This document shows positions 46,701 to 57,495 of a stretch of 64,000 bases of DNA, in pieces. Made by a program: the position numbers and the translations under genes. The notes under the pieces are model-generated. The model made no database searches and had not been told where the DNA came from. It worked only from the letters and a program-made list of their open reading frames with translations. Where the stretch lies: contig CM018035.1 of assembly GCA_008638375.1 (NCBI GenBank), positions 31,087,307 through 31,151,306 on the forward strand, read 5' to 3'. This stretch comes from Nyssa sinensis (Eukaryota > Streptophyta > Magnoliopsida > Cornales > Nyssaceae). Positions within the stretch are counted from its first letter, which is position 1; every line of letters starts with the position of its first letter.

Positions 46701-46920
46701 TTTACAGTTAAGTGTAATCTGAGTTGGTACCCTTGCTCCTGGCAAGACACTATTCAATGGGCCACTCAAACGTTTAAAGGGAAGCCAGCTCAAAGCTATA
46801 TCAGTAAGGTGGTGCTTTCTACTCTGGTGCATTCTATTTGACTTGAGCGGAATCGGTGGTGTTTCAAAGATGATCAAGAACTAAAGATCAACTTATTGAG
46901 GGTATTAATCTGGTGGTGTG
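43786..46920 (+). pseudogene. LINE-3 ORF2 (endonuclease, RT, zf-RVT)
   Basis: Starts MISLAC, then a TAG where LINE-1 has Trp. The endonuclease runs in frames 43819-44139, 44158-44415 and 44416-44703 (VETKVKH, NERIGGSTDWPPC, NHSPM in place of SDHSPM). RT is in 44996-46154 (PNKVPGPDGFN, CNTIYKYITKILANRF, GDPLSPYLF, catalytic FTDD box with both Asp). About 200 residues are lost near 46150, where RT joins the zf-RVT region (SLWFDYWLPSGSV). A poly-C run lies at about 46367-46376. Confidence 0.87.
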
Positions 46921-47201
46921 GAGCAAGTTGACTAAAGATTGTAGCCTTTGATGTTTTCCGCTGGATGAAGATTTGTTTTTGCGGTGGGAGTTGAATTTGG
47001 AAAATTAGTTGTTGGTTTGGTCTGTTGTCTGGTGGGTTAGGAGGGCGGGCAATCTTGTTGAAGGCTTTCCCTCCTTTTCCCCCTTGTTCTAGGCTTGTTA
47101 GTTTGGTTATTATGTAGCTCCCTTTCCGAGCTTTGTTTTTGCTCCTTTTGTATATCTCTCTTTTTGGTTATATAAAATTTTACTTACCAAAAAAAAAAAA
47201 A
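46921..47201 (+). other. LINE-3 3' UTR and poly-A
   Basis: Non-coding. It has a stem-loop AGCTC-CCTTTCC-GAGCT at 47116-47132 about 55 bp before the poly-A, then a T-rich stretch and 13 A. The stem-loop sequence differs from subfamily b, but its position is similar. Confidence 0.6.
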
Positions 47202-47285
47202 GAGTAATTATGCAAAAAAGACCAACTAGGGAAGAGGTAGTTAGCCACTTTACCTTTATTTTCTTCCTAGATTTGAGATCCGATG
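47202..47285 (-). pseudogene. LINE-7 endonuclease fragment
   Basis: The minus strand matches the NKGNVANS to SFLHNYS-type region of the sense copy at 60745-60815 (AATTATGCAAAAAAGACCA and TTAGCCACTTTACCTTTATT are shared). It is bounded by the LINE-3 target site and by LINE-6. Confidence 0.85.
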
Positions 47286-47293
47286 GAATGGCT

Positions 47294-47325
47294 TCTAGAG
47301 AGAAGGGAGAGCTTCTCTCTCTAGG
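47294..47325 (+). other. LINE-6 5' UTR stem-loop
   Basis: TCTAGAGAGAAG, GGAGAG, CTTCTCTCTCTAGG; identical arms in LINE-4 at 26673-26704. Confidence 0.7.
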
Positions 47326-47355
47326 ATTTTCCTAATCCTTCTCTTCCCTTGCACA

Positions 47356-49939
47356 ATGCCTTTAATGGCATCGATTCAGTCATTTCGTGATATTCTCCAT
47401 GATCCCCAAGCTTCATCCGTCTCTTCCCTCCCCCCTGCAAAGGATCCGAGTCCCATTGATTCCAACTTTATTGTGTCTTCATGCCAGAGTATGGGTATAA
47501 TCTCTTGTCACAAAAGCTGTTACGGTAAAGGGGAGTGTGTGCATGGTCACTGTGTAAATGACGCAGCCATCAGATCTCATATTGAAGCTAAGGATATGCG
47601 TGAGCAGCATCCATCACAAATTATCTCACATGCAGGTAATGGCCTGTCCTCCAAAGCTCCATTTGAAAATAGATGGCCTGAACAGAAACCTTCTGCTTTA
47701 TCCTGGGCAAATGGCATTGAGCAAGGGGAGTTCATACCACAAGCTGCTCTTGATCTAGAAAATGATTATGGAGGCTTCTCTTCTGACTGCTCCTTCATGA
47801 GTGAGCTAAATGCATTCAAACCCAATAATTCCAACAGCAATGGTGTTCATGGAAGAGGAAACGGACGGCTGCTCCAGGCGGCACGTGGCTCTTCCTCAAT
47901 ATACAGTAAGAGTGGGACAACAACTCATTTGCCCCAAGCAGCCCACGTGTCAGCCAATGAGACAGGCAGATTTGATCCAACGGCTAGAAATTATGTTGTT
48001 CCAACTGGTGGAAAAGCTAATACTGATATGCTCAGTGTCTCAGTTCCCACTACTATTGACATTGCCCTCCATTGCTCAGACTATTACCCAGCAGACATAT
48101 CCCAGTGCTAGACGGACTGATCTAGGTGTCAACGTGTCATCTATTGAGGCAGGGAGACATGAACCTAGGTCTGGAGATTATGGCTCTCATACAGCAGGTG
48201 CAGATAGTGCTGACATGCAAACAGTCTTAATCCCTACAACCGCTGATATTGCCCCCTATGCTCAGTCAACTTTTTCCCTTTTGCCCCAAGCTGCTAAACC
48301 AAATGGAACTGCAAACCCCTCTGCTGTTGCTACCCCACATAGCCTCCACCCTTCCTTGCTAAAAGCTACTGGGCCCACGTCCTGCTCCTTCTTCTCTGCC
48401 TAACCCCAGTGCCAGTATTTTATCCTACGCAAGTTCAGAGACTCTAGCAATCTCTGAACATTGCCCATGCTGAAGCCGTTGCCCCTCTGCACAACGCTGC
48501 TAACCTCAGTTCCCCAACATTACAGGGAATGGATTCTCCCGTTGCTAATACAGCGACTATCCCCTCCTGGACTTCCCTTTTCCAAAAACCTGCTCCTTCC
48601 AAAAAATTTCATTTGGAATTCAAGCAACCTCAAATTGAGGGTGATAGAATCACTATCCAGCCTCCCTTGGAAGTTGTTCAAGCAGGTATTTCAGGCTGGG
48701 AGAATACCTTGGTAGGTTATTTCCTCGACAAGAAGATGCCATTTCTCTGGATAAAAAAAATGGCGGAAAAGCTCTGGAACAAAGAAGGATTAAACGAAGT
48801 CCTTACCAATGGAAATGGGTTCTTCTTCTTCAAATTTGATTCCATGCATGCCATTAATTCTATTCTTGAAAGTGGTCACTGGCACTTCTCAGGCCGGCAC
48901 ATTATTCTTCAAAGATGGCTCCCTGGCATGACTCTATCCAAGAAGGATGTAGCTAAAATCCCAGTTTCGGTTAAATTCTTCAACATCCCTTATGAGCTCT
49001 GGACAGCACAAGGCCTTAGCTATGTAGCTAGTGCCATTGGGAGACCTCTTTATGCAGATTCCCACACTGAAGATCATACCAGAATCAGTTATGCGAGAAT
49101 ATGCGTGGAGGTGGATGCTACCAAAGACCTCCCTGATTCTTTCGATATAATGTTAACAAACTCAAAAGTGGAAATTCTTGTTGAATATCAATGGCTTCCT
49201 TCAATGTGCACTCACTGCCGTATATTTGGCCATCGGCTTGCCAACTGCCCTTCAGTCAAAACAGAAAAGGAGACAGCCACCCACCGCCCCACTATAGCTA
49301 CAAGGAAAACCAGCACGAGTGAATGGCGCATTGTCTCTGGCAAAGGTAAATCCATCCATAATGATGGGAAAATCCCTGAAGATGCCCATTTTGATAACCC
49401 CTCAATTGATCCAAGTCAGTCAAAAGCTTGTTCCGAAAGGCTGCGGCCAGAAATGCCGCACCCAGGTGCCTCCCAGTGACGGTGTAACAATTGTTCCAAG
49501 TCAGTCAAATACATGTTGCGATGGGTTGTAGCCTGATATGCCGCATATTGTTTCTCCTAATGATGGTGCTTCAGTTGAGAGCCCTGCCCTTAAGCAGCTT
49601 GTCCTTCACAAATCCTCTTCCAGTCCTGCTTTGGAAATTGCTAATCCCTCGGACCAGTCTCCCCTCCCCTCCCTACAATCTGATGACCTGGATTTGCAGT
49701 CCCCCAAAGAACCAACTCCTTGTTCTCTTCCAGCCGTCAACTACCTAGGCGAGATAAGCAGCTCCACCTCTACTGCTTCTCCTGATTCAAACTCCATTGT
49801 GGACAAAATTACTAGAGTTGATGAAGCTGATATTGGAAGCAATTTCACCAGAAATCAACTCAAAAAACAACGACGTAAGAAGAAAATTTCTAAAAACAAA
49901 GGAACAGCAAGTTCCGGCTCCCTCACATTTTCTCAATGA
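47356..49939 (+). pseudogene. LINE-6 ORF1
   Basis: The start at 47356 reads MPLMASIQSFRDIL. Frame 1 is open to 48111 with SWANGIEQGEFIPQAALDLE and NDYGGFSSD. A frameshift near 48070 moves to 47810-48403, and another near 48400-48530 moves to 48529-49479, which holds the intact DUF4283-like core (GYFLDKKMPFLW, HWHFSGRHIILQRW, GLSYVASAIGRPLY) and knuckle MCTHCRIFGHRLANC. A last frameshift and a TAG come before the 49538-49939 tail ending LTFSQ. TGA 49937-49939 overlaps the ORF2 ATG. Confidence 0.9.
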
Positions 49940-51633
49940 ACTTTGCATGTTGGAATATCAGGGGTATGAACAGCCCCTCAAAACAGCGTGAAGTCTGTTT
50001 GTTTGTTCGTGACCTCTCTATTTGTTTTCTTGGTATAGTTCAGACAAAAATTAAGGAAGTAGCCAAAGATATTACTGCTAATTCCGTCATCCCTGGATGG
50101 TCCTTTTTGCACAATTATTCCCATTCAGCTTCTGGTCGAATTTGGATTGGCTGGAACAATGCTATGCTGCAGATTAACTCCTCGTGTGCTACCAGTCAAG
50201 CCGTTCATTGTAATATTACAATTCGAGACACCAAATCCTCCATGCTCAAACTCCTCTCTCCAGAGAAATGATTTATGGCGTGACATCCACCTCCAAGTAG
50301 CTATCTCCAAGGGTCTCCCCCTGGCTTATTTTGGGCGACTTCAATGCTATACGTTTTCCCTATGATAGAAGAGGAGGCAACTGCGACTGGCCCCCTGTTA
50401 TGAATGACTGTAACACTTGTTTTCTGAATGCTGAGCTTGAGGATTTGAGATTTTCTGGGCGATTTTTTACATGGTCTAATGGTCAAGCCGCCCCCCACAC
50501 AATCCACAGGAAGATTGATAGAGCTTTAGTCAACCAGGACTGGCTTTCTGCTTTTCCTTTAGCTGAAGCTGAATTCCTCCCTCCTGGCCTCTCTGACCAC
50601 TCCCCTATTATTGTCAGATCTGGCATAGCTTTCAAGAAGAGCAAAATTCCTTTCAAATTTTTCAATTTTTGGGCCGATTATGATGATTTCCTCCCTACTG
50701 TTGAGCAAGCCTAGCGCACAAACTTTCAAGGTACAAGCCATGTTTATCTGTTGCCAAAAGCTTAAGAAGGTGAAATATGCTCTTAAGGATTTCAATCAGC
50801 AAAGATTCAAAAACATCACCTCCCGTGTCCAAGAAGCCCGTAACAAGCTCTATGATATCCAAAATCTCCTTGAGAGTGATCCTGGGAATGAGAGTCTCCT
50901 TCAGGAGGAAAAAGAAGCTCATCACAATTTTCACTCCCTTCTTAGCAATGAGGAAAGTCTCGCTAAGCAAAAATCCTGTGTTCACTGGCTTTCCGAAGGG
51001 GACCAAAACACCTCTTTTTTCTTTAAATCTGTGAATAACAGAAGGAACCACAATAAGATCGTTAGCCTCCTTGATGCAAACGGTCGCAGAATTGATGACA
51101 TAAAAGAGGTCAAATCCACCATTGTTGATTTCTACCATGATCTCCTTGGAACTAATAGTCCCATTCACTACCCAGGTAAGCAAGTTCTTGCAAACTTTAT
51201 CCCAAAGCGACTTCATTCTGATTTCTTTAATGTCCTTCAGTCCCCCGTCTCTGAACAAGAAATCCAAGATGCTCTCTTTAGCCTTCCCCCTAACAAAGCC
51301 CCTGGGCCTGACAGCTTTAATAGCCACTTTTTAAAAAAAAACTTAGAATATCATTAAACCTGAGATCATTGCCGCTATCTCTAAATTTTTTTCCTCTAAA
51401 TCCATCCTTAAAGAGATGAATGCCATGGCTATTGCCCTTGTCCCCAAAGTTCCTAACCCCTCTTTTGTCCATGATTTGCGACCTATTTCTTGTTGTAACA
51501 CCCTTTACAAAACCATCTCAAAATCTTGGCCAACCGTCTCAAGAAAGTTCTTCCTAGCCTCATTGATCCTTCTTAGTCTGCTTTTAATCAAGGTAGGAAT
51601 ATTAGTGACAACATCCTTCTTGCTCAAGAACTC
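49936..51633 (+). pseudogene. LINE-6 ORF2 endonuclease and linker
   Basis: Starts MNFACWNIRGMN. The catalytic Glu position reads VQTK (Gln) where LINE-4 has VETK. A deletion near 50250 shifts the frame; 50331-50714 continues GDFNAIRFPYDRRGG, FTWSNGQ and SDHSPI. A TAG near 50712 and a frameshift lead to 50680-51357 (linker and start of RT, LPPNKAPGPDSFNSHF). Another shift near 51340 and a TAG near 51575 precede the long RT frame. Confidence 0.88.
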
Positions 51634-53538
51634 ATGCATAATTACCACAAGAACATAGGTTCTCCTCGTTGCACTCTGAAAGTTGACCTTAAGAAAGCAT
51701 TTGATTCAGTGCGATGGGAATTCATTACTAACACTTTGAGCATTATGGGTTTTCCTCAGCTTTTTATTGACTGGATTTTTTGCTGCATCTCTACTCCTCG
51801 TTTCTCAGTTGTCATTAATGGAGAGTTGGAAGGTTATTTTCCCCGGGCTAAGGGTTTAAGGCAAGGAGACCCTCTTTCCCCCTATCTCTTTGTGATAGCT
51901 ATGGATGTCCTCTCTTTGATTCTCCATCAAATGTCGGCTGGATCTCAGTTTAAACACCATTGGAGATGCCATAAGTCCAAGCTGACCCATCTTTGTTTTG
52001 CTGATGACATCATGCTTTTCTGTCATGGGGATCTTGCCTCAGCTTCTATCCTTAAGCAAGGGCTTGACACTTTTGCCTCCTTCTCTGGCCTTCTGCACAA
52101 TGCTTCCAAAAGTAGCATTTTCCTTTCAGGTGTGGATTCCAACCTCAAGCAGCTTATCATTGCTCAAGTCGGCTTTCCTGAAGGCTCCCTTCCTATCCAT
52201 TACCTTGGAGTGCCTTTGATTTCTACCAAGCTGAAAGCCCAGGATTGCAAATCTTTAGTAGATCGCATTATTGGTAAGATCACTCATTGGGCCACAAAAT
52301 CTCTTTCCTATGCAGGTCGTGTTCAGCTGATCAGGTCTGTCCTTTTTAGCATTCAAGTTTTCTGGTCTTCCCACTTCATCCTTCCTAAAAAGGTGGTAAA
52401 TCAGATTGAGCAAGCTATGAGATCTTTTCTCTGGAGTGGCAACCATCTCATATTTTCTGGTTCCAAAGTTGCGTGGGAGGATGTTTCTTGCCCAAAAATT
52501 GAAGGGGGTCTTGGTATTAAGAGGCTTGTTGATTGGAACCTAGCCGCTTTAGGGAAACTCATATGGGCTCTCTTTCAAAACCCCTCTAAATCCCTTTGGG
52601 TTCAATGGATTCGCATCAATCTTCTTAAAGGCAAAAGCTTCTGGGAAATCAAATGTCCCCAATCTTGCTCGTGGGCATGGAGGAAAATGATCAAATTCCG
52701 CCCGTTATTCAAATCGTACATCAAAATTGTCATTGGTAATGGGTGTTTTGCTTCTCTTTGGTTTGACTATTGGCTCCCTAATGGCTCCATCTATGATAAT
52801 ATGGGAGAAAGGGTTATTTATGATTCGGGTCTTGGTAGAAAAGCTACAGTGAGTTACATTATTCTTGGGAATCATTGGAACTGGCCCACTGCTAATTCTC
52901 CCCACCTTCTGGACCTTAAGAATGGTATGCCTCCTAATCTTCTCCCCTCCCCCCTCCATGATGATAAAGCTTTTTGGTTACCCTCCCCAAATGGGGTATT
53001 CTCCATCAACTCTGCCTGGGATACCCTGCGTGGCCGTAACCCCCAAGTAAATTGGTGGAAGCTTGTTTGGCATCCAAAAGCTATTCCCCGTGCAGGGTTC
53101 ATCCTTTGGATGGCCATCCGTCACAGTCTAAGGACCAAGGACCGTCTTTTCTTTTCTAATCTTGGTCATGACCCCAAATGCCTATTTTGTTTAAGAGAAA
53201 ATGAGAGTCACAACCACCTCTTCTTTTCTTGCTCCTTCACTTCCAACATATGGTCTCACTTGCTCTCTAAAAGTGGTTTTCAAAGCCCAAATGGGGACTG
53301 GCATCAGATTGTTCTTTGGGCCACCAGCTCTTTCAAAGGTAAGTCCTTTCCCTCCATTTTAGGCCGGCTCACTCTTGCTTGTACAATTTATAACATTTGG
53401 CGTGAAAGGAATAGCAGATTGTTCACCAAGATCGAGAGAAACTCAAAGGCCATCATAGCTCAAACTCAGGACATGATCCGTGGCAGGCTCACTACTTCTA
53501 GAGGGATTCAGGACTCTCACTCCAATAGACATCTCTAG
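51634..53538 (+). CDS. LINE-6 RT core and zf-RVT, open 634 codons (fragment of ORF2)
   Basis: The longest open frame in the window. RT motifs: DLKKAFDSVRWEF (residues 18-30), GLRQGDPLSPYLF (74-86), catalytic FADD (122-125), LGVPLISTKLKAQDC. Then come the SLWFDYWLP and GERVIYDSGLGR blocks and the zf-RVT zinc motif (CX2C ... HX4C, near residue 515). It ends with TAG at about 53536, 14 codons short of LINE-4. The true ORF2 began at 49936; upstream lesions separate this part, so the ATG used here is internal and a functional protein is unlikely. Confidence 0.85.
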   Translation: MHNYHKNIGSPRCTLKVDLKKAFDSVRWEFITNTLSIMGFPQLFIDWIFCCISTPRFSVVINGELEGYFPRAKGLRQGDPLSPYLFVIAMDVLSLILHQMSAGSQFKHHWRCHKSKLTHLCFADDIMLFCHGDLASASILKQGLDTFASFSGLLHNASKSSIFLSGVDSNLKQLIIAQVGFPEGSLPIHYLGVPLISTKLKAQDCKSLVDRIIGKITHWATKSLSYAGRVQLIRSVLFSIQVFWSSHFILPKKVVNQIEQAMRSFLWSGNHLIFSGSKVAWEDVSCPKIEGGLGIKRLVDWNLAALGKLIWALFQNPSKSLWVQWIRINLLKGKSFWEIKCPQSCSWAWRKMIKFRPLFKSYIKIVIGNGCFASLWFDYWLPNGSIYDNMGERVIYDSGLGRKATVSYIILGNHWNWPTANSPHLLDLKNGMPPNLLPSPLHDDKAFWLPSPNGVFSINSAWDTLRGRNPQVNWWKLVWHPKAIPRAGFILWMAIRHSLRTKDRLFFSNLGHDPKCLFCLRENESHNHLFFSCSFTSNIWSHLLSKSGFQSPNGDWHQIVLWATSSFKGKSFPSILGRLTLACTIYNIWRERNSRLFTKIERNSKAIIAQTQDMIRGRLTTSRGIQDSHSNRHL

Positions 53539-53638
53539 TGTACTTGGTCTTTACTTTGTAGTATTTTTAATGTGTAATGTTTCTCAGCATGGGCTAAGAG
53601 CTCTTGTATTTCTTGTTTTTTCCCCTTTTAGCTTGTCC

Positions 53639-53761
53639 GAGGGTATGCCCTCTTGTTTTGTTTTATTTTCTGCTTAGTCTTGGTTTCTTTTGCTTGGGGT
53701 CGTTAGCTCTTCTGCCTGTAGTAGTTCTCCTTCCCTTTAGCTTGTTCGAGGGTATGCCCTC
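53639..53761 (+). other. LINE-6 3' UTR duplicated stem-loop
   Basis: GAGGGTATGCCCTC at 53639-53652 and 53748-53761, spaced 109 bp, upstream of the poly-A at 53811. Confidence 0.75.
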
Positions 53762-53822
53762 TTGATCTTGTATTTATTTATTTATTTTCTTTTATATAAC
53801 TTTTCCTATCAAAAAAAAAAAA

Positions 53823-53838
53823 GATGAGAGAAAGCTTG
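53823..53838 (-). pseudogene. LINE-7 sliver between LINE-6 and solo LTR
   Basis: 16 bp, GATGAGAGAAAGCTTG, aligning to the RC of the sense LINE endonuclease near 60705. It includes the GCTTG target copy of the solo LTR. Confidence 0.65.
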
Positions 53839-56800
53839 TGTCACGACCCGAAACCTACCCTAGGCGGATTACCGAATCGCGACCGCCGCACCAAGACCCG
53901 AAGGCCTCGGGACAAGGTTCGCATAGGCAGCGGTATCGAATAGATGTGCTTCATGTGGTTGCGGAAGCGTGAAAAACTTTTTCTTTTCTTTTCTCATTTT
54001 AAAATTTGCACATCCATCCGATACTGCCACTATTCACAATGGTACACATGATCATACATTCAGAGCATAACTAAAAACTTAAAGGCTTTTATAATGGATA
54101 CATGTTTAGCTGCCCCTTGGGGCTTAATACATGACAGTTCACTACCTTACTAAAACAAAGGTTACAACTTAAGTTCATGATACTTAACAAAAGAACTACT
54201 TGGATATCCCTTCCAAAAACAGCTAGGCTCATCCTCATCGTCTTCCAATCAGCCCTATTGTCAATCACCTGAAAGGGGGATTCGAGCAAAGTCCGCGTAA
54301 GCTAATCTAAGCTTGTGAGCAATTCCAGTATTCGTCATGGGGTTTTCAATTAGCAGTGGTTTTTAGTACATAAGAGTTTGTAAAACATTCACTGCCAATT
54401 GCTCGTATACTTGAACATAGAACATATGCATTTCTTAAAACAGATAGCTTCGAAATATTTAAAGTATTCAAGCTAAACTCGTACTTCGTCGAATAGAGTA
54501 TATAACTCAAAACATACGCATTTCATAAACAGATAGCTTTGAAACATTTAAAGTATTCAAGCTAAGATATACTTCTTCATATAAACTTCAAAACATATAA
54601 CATAACATGTATTTCTTAAATAGAGTATATAAAACTCAAAACATATGCACATTGAAAATGAGGGTAAAACCTGCTTCCATTTTCAAACTCATTTGTCATC
54701 TTATCTCTTTCATTAGTGGAATCCGTTTCGAGCCACACTCCCATTTTACATATATGTGGAGATAACCTAACTCAACCGATCAGGATCGTCTTCCTGGTCC
54801 CTAAAAGGTAGGTAAGACTCATTTCCTGACAGAACAGATAGGGTTCCTCGACGTATCTCATTGCCTGTGGGATTAGATCCTGCTACCAGACATTACACAT
54901 GACAGGTTAGTTGAGTTCCGTACAACCCAAAATCCTGACTATGTGTTGATGCACATGATAGGCCCATTGAGTTCCGTACAACTCACAACACTACCTATGT
55001 GCTTATTACTTATCTTACAAAACATTTGTCATATGACTTTTATATAAAAGCCTTTTATGAGTTTTTAAAACATGTGACGTATAACTTTTGCAGTGATGCT
55101 TCAATACTTGTAATAATCAAATTCAAAGTATTTGAGGAATCAGACATGCTAACTATTTTGAAAAGGAAACATTTACGGATATAAATAATGTAAGTAATCG
55201 TGGAGCATGTCATAGCAGAATATTTAAGAAAACAGAAATCATGAATACTAAATTTGATATATCAATGCTGTAAATATCTTGAACTTAAAGACATCCGTAG
55301 AAATCCGCGGAGTTAAATCTCCACTTCAAATACAAGGTTACTCACCTTGGTCCTTTAGGGTTAGTGCTAAAATTGCGCTTTCCCACTTTCCTTGTAGTTC
55401 CTAAGAACAATTCATAACATCTCATCAACTTCACATTCATTGTAATATCATCTCGATATTCCTTAACTTATGCTTAAATCGTATTAGATCCTAAAACGAT
55501 TTCATAATTTCATATGAACTTAACTTAACTCGTACTCTTAACCTATGACACAATTTAATGTGTTAGAAGTTATATTCATTTTAATTTATACTCTTCTGGT
55601 AGCTCCATTAACTTTAAATTAAGTTATTTACTTGACATGTTAACGCGTCGCGTCTTCTCGTACTTTACTTCACATGTTTACGTGTCGTGTCTTTCGTATT
55701 TCATTTCCTCGTTTATGCCTTAGATTAGCATTTTGGCATTACTTTAATTTATAGTCATCTGACAGATGCTATTCAACAAATTTTATGTCTTTTTATTTTA
55801 GACATCTCTTTTGGTCAAATAGACTCTACCATTGAGTCCGGAGCGTCGAAGAAAGTCGGTTTAGGCTTTCCTAGAATTTAATTAGGACTTTTGTATGTAA
55901 AAGGACAAAATGGTCATTTATCGTTTTACGTGTCACATTTTTTCGTACTTCGTTTCATAATTTGGACTCCATTATTGAGTCCGGAAGGTCGAGGAAAGTC
56001 AATTTAGACCTTCTCGGTTTCATTTTGGCTTTAGGGGTACCAAGGGTAATTTGGTCATTTTAGCATTTTTACGGGTCTCCAATTTTTCGGGACCTCATCT
56101 CATGTTATGGACCTCACCATTGGACTCAGAAGGTCCGAGATAGTAAGAATACACTAATAACTTGTCAATTTTGGACAAGGGGTATTTTGGTTATTTCATC
56201 CCCTTTACGTGTCTTTATTTTTCGGGACCCCGTCTTGTAAAACGGACCCTACCATTAGTCTCAGAATATCCAAAATAGTAAGGATACACTATTCATATGT
56301 TTAATTTGGACTTCATTTGCTTAATATTTGAATTAGGGGCATAATAGTCATTTTACTTTATTTATTAAATAATTAAATTAATTATTTAATTAATTTTCCA
56401 GGGGTATATTTGTATAAAATTTTTATCAGATGAGCCACAGTGGGATTTCTCATAGTTTTGGGGTCAATCCGTAAATAAGAAAAGTTCTGGTTCATTAGAT
56501 TTAATTTAAAACAGAAAACCAATGGGTTCGATTGAGGTTTAAGTGAACCGGTCCGGTTTTAATTGAACCAATCCGGTTCGGTTGGTTTAAAACGTAATGA
56601 TGACGTCAGCCCTAACTGTTTTAAAATTTAAAATTTCAGACCTCCAAACGTCACCGTTTTAAATAAAGCTAGAACCCTTTTGGATCCGGTTTTAACCCAG
56701 ACCCGTAACCGACCAGTTTGCCCGACCCGAACAATATCATCTTCCCCACGAGATCGATACTGTTCCTGCGAAACCCTATTTTTTACAGTTTTAAATTCGT

Positions 56801-57458
56801 GATATTTTGAACACCCATTTTCCCTGCTTTCTTCTCCAATCACTTTCTAAAAACCTAAGACATGTTTTCACATTATTTTTGAGCTTCGAATTTATCTTAG
56901 ATGCTTGGTTTAGGTCGCGATAACCAGACCTGTACATGGGTCGGTCATGCTCATTTCTTGGTGATTTTTCGTGGGGTTTAGCTTGTTTTGATCCCCTCTT
57001 CATGGTGTTTCATTTCCCATTCAGAAAAATGGATTTAAAGGTAGATTTGTGAGGTTGGGTTTTGAAACCCGTACCTACAAGTCAATGTTTGGAGGCCATT
57101 TCTTGTGATTTTTGGTCGCAGATTTATGTTTTTGGGATGCTTGTGAGACCTACTTGAAGCCTTGATACACCAAAAATGGTTTAGGAGAAGTTGGTTCAGA
57201 CCTGCTATTAGCAAGGTCTTCAATGGCGTAGCTTCTGGGTTTGATATTTTTAGTTGTTTTCAAGCTGAAATTTCATTCTTAAACTTGTCTAAACGTGTTC
57301 TACATGTCATGTATACACCATAAAAGCTTAAAAACAGTTTAGACATAATGAAATTCTAGAGAGAGATCAAAATGATAATTTACATTTTCTTACCTTTTTC
57401 CACTGTTTTCCTCCTTCTTCTTGTTTTGATTTCCTTCCCTTCTTCTCCTCTTCAGCTT

Positions 57459-57495
<37 letters not shown>

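Larger units (their letters stand above)
23018..47201 (+). mobile_element. LINE-3 (subfamily a), near full length, carrying nested insertions
   Basis: Sense L1 flanked by GAGTAATTATGTAAAA (23002-23017) and GAGTAATTATGCAAAA (47202-47217). It has the 5' stem-loop at 23063-23094, ORF1, ORF2 and a poly-A ending at about 47201. Insertions within it: family-C solo LTR (23958-34724, itself holding LINE-4) and antisense LINE-5 (36547-43347). Removing these and one copy of each duplication leaves about 6.6 kb, a normal L1 length. Confidence 0.9.
47286..53822 (+). mobile_element. LINE-6 (subfamily b), full length, least decayed copy
   Basis: Sense L1 from 5' stem-loop (47294-47325) to poly-A (53811-53822), inserted in LINE-7 endonuclease. 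It has ORF1, ORF2 with a 634-codon open RT/zf-RVT stretch, and duplicated 3' stem-loops (53639-53652 and 53748-53761). No convincing target duplication was found; a short host deletion may have accompanied insertion. It is close to LINE-4 throughout. Confidence 0.92.

Noticed and set aside
47270..47290. Target duplication for LINE-6 (AGATTTGAGA versus AGATGAGAGA)
   Set aside because: Match is weak and the host sequence predicted from the sense copy differs on the left side. A small host deletion explains the junction as well.
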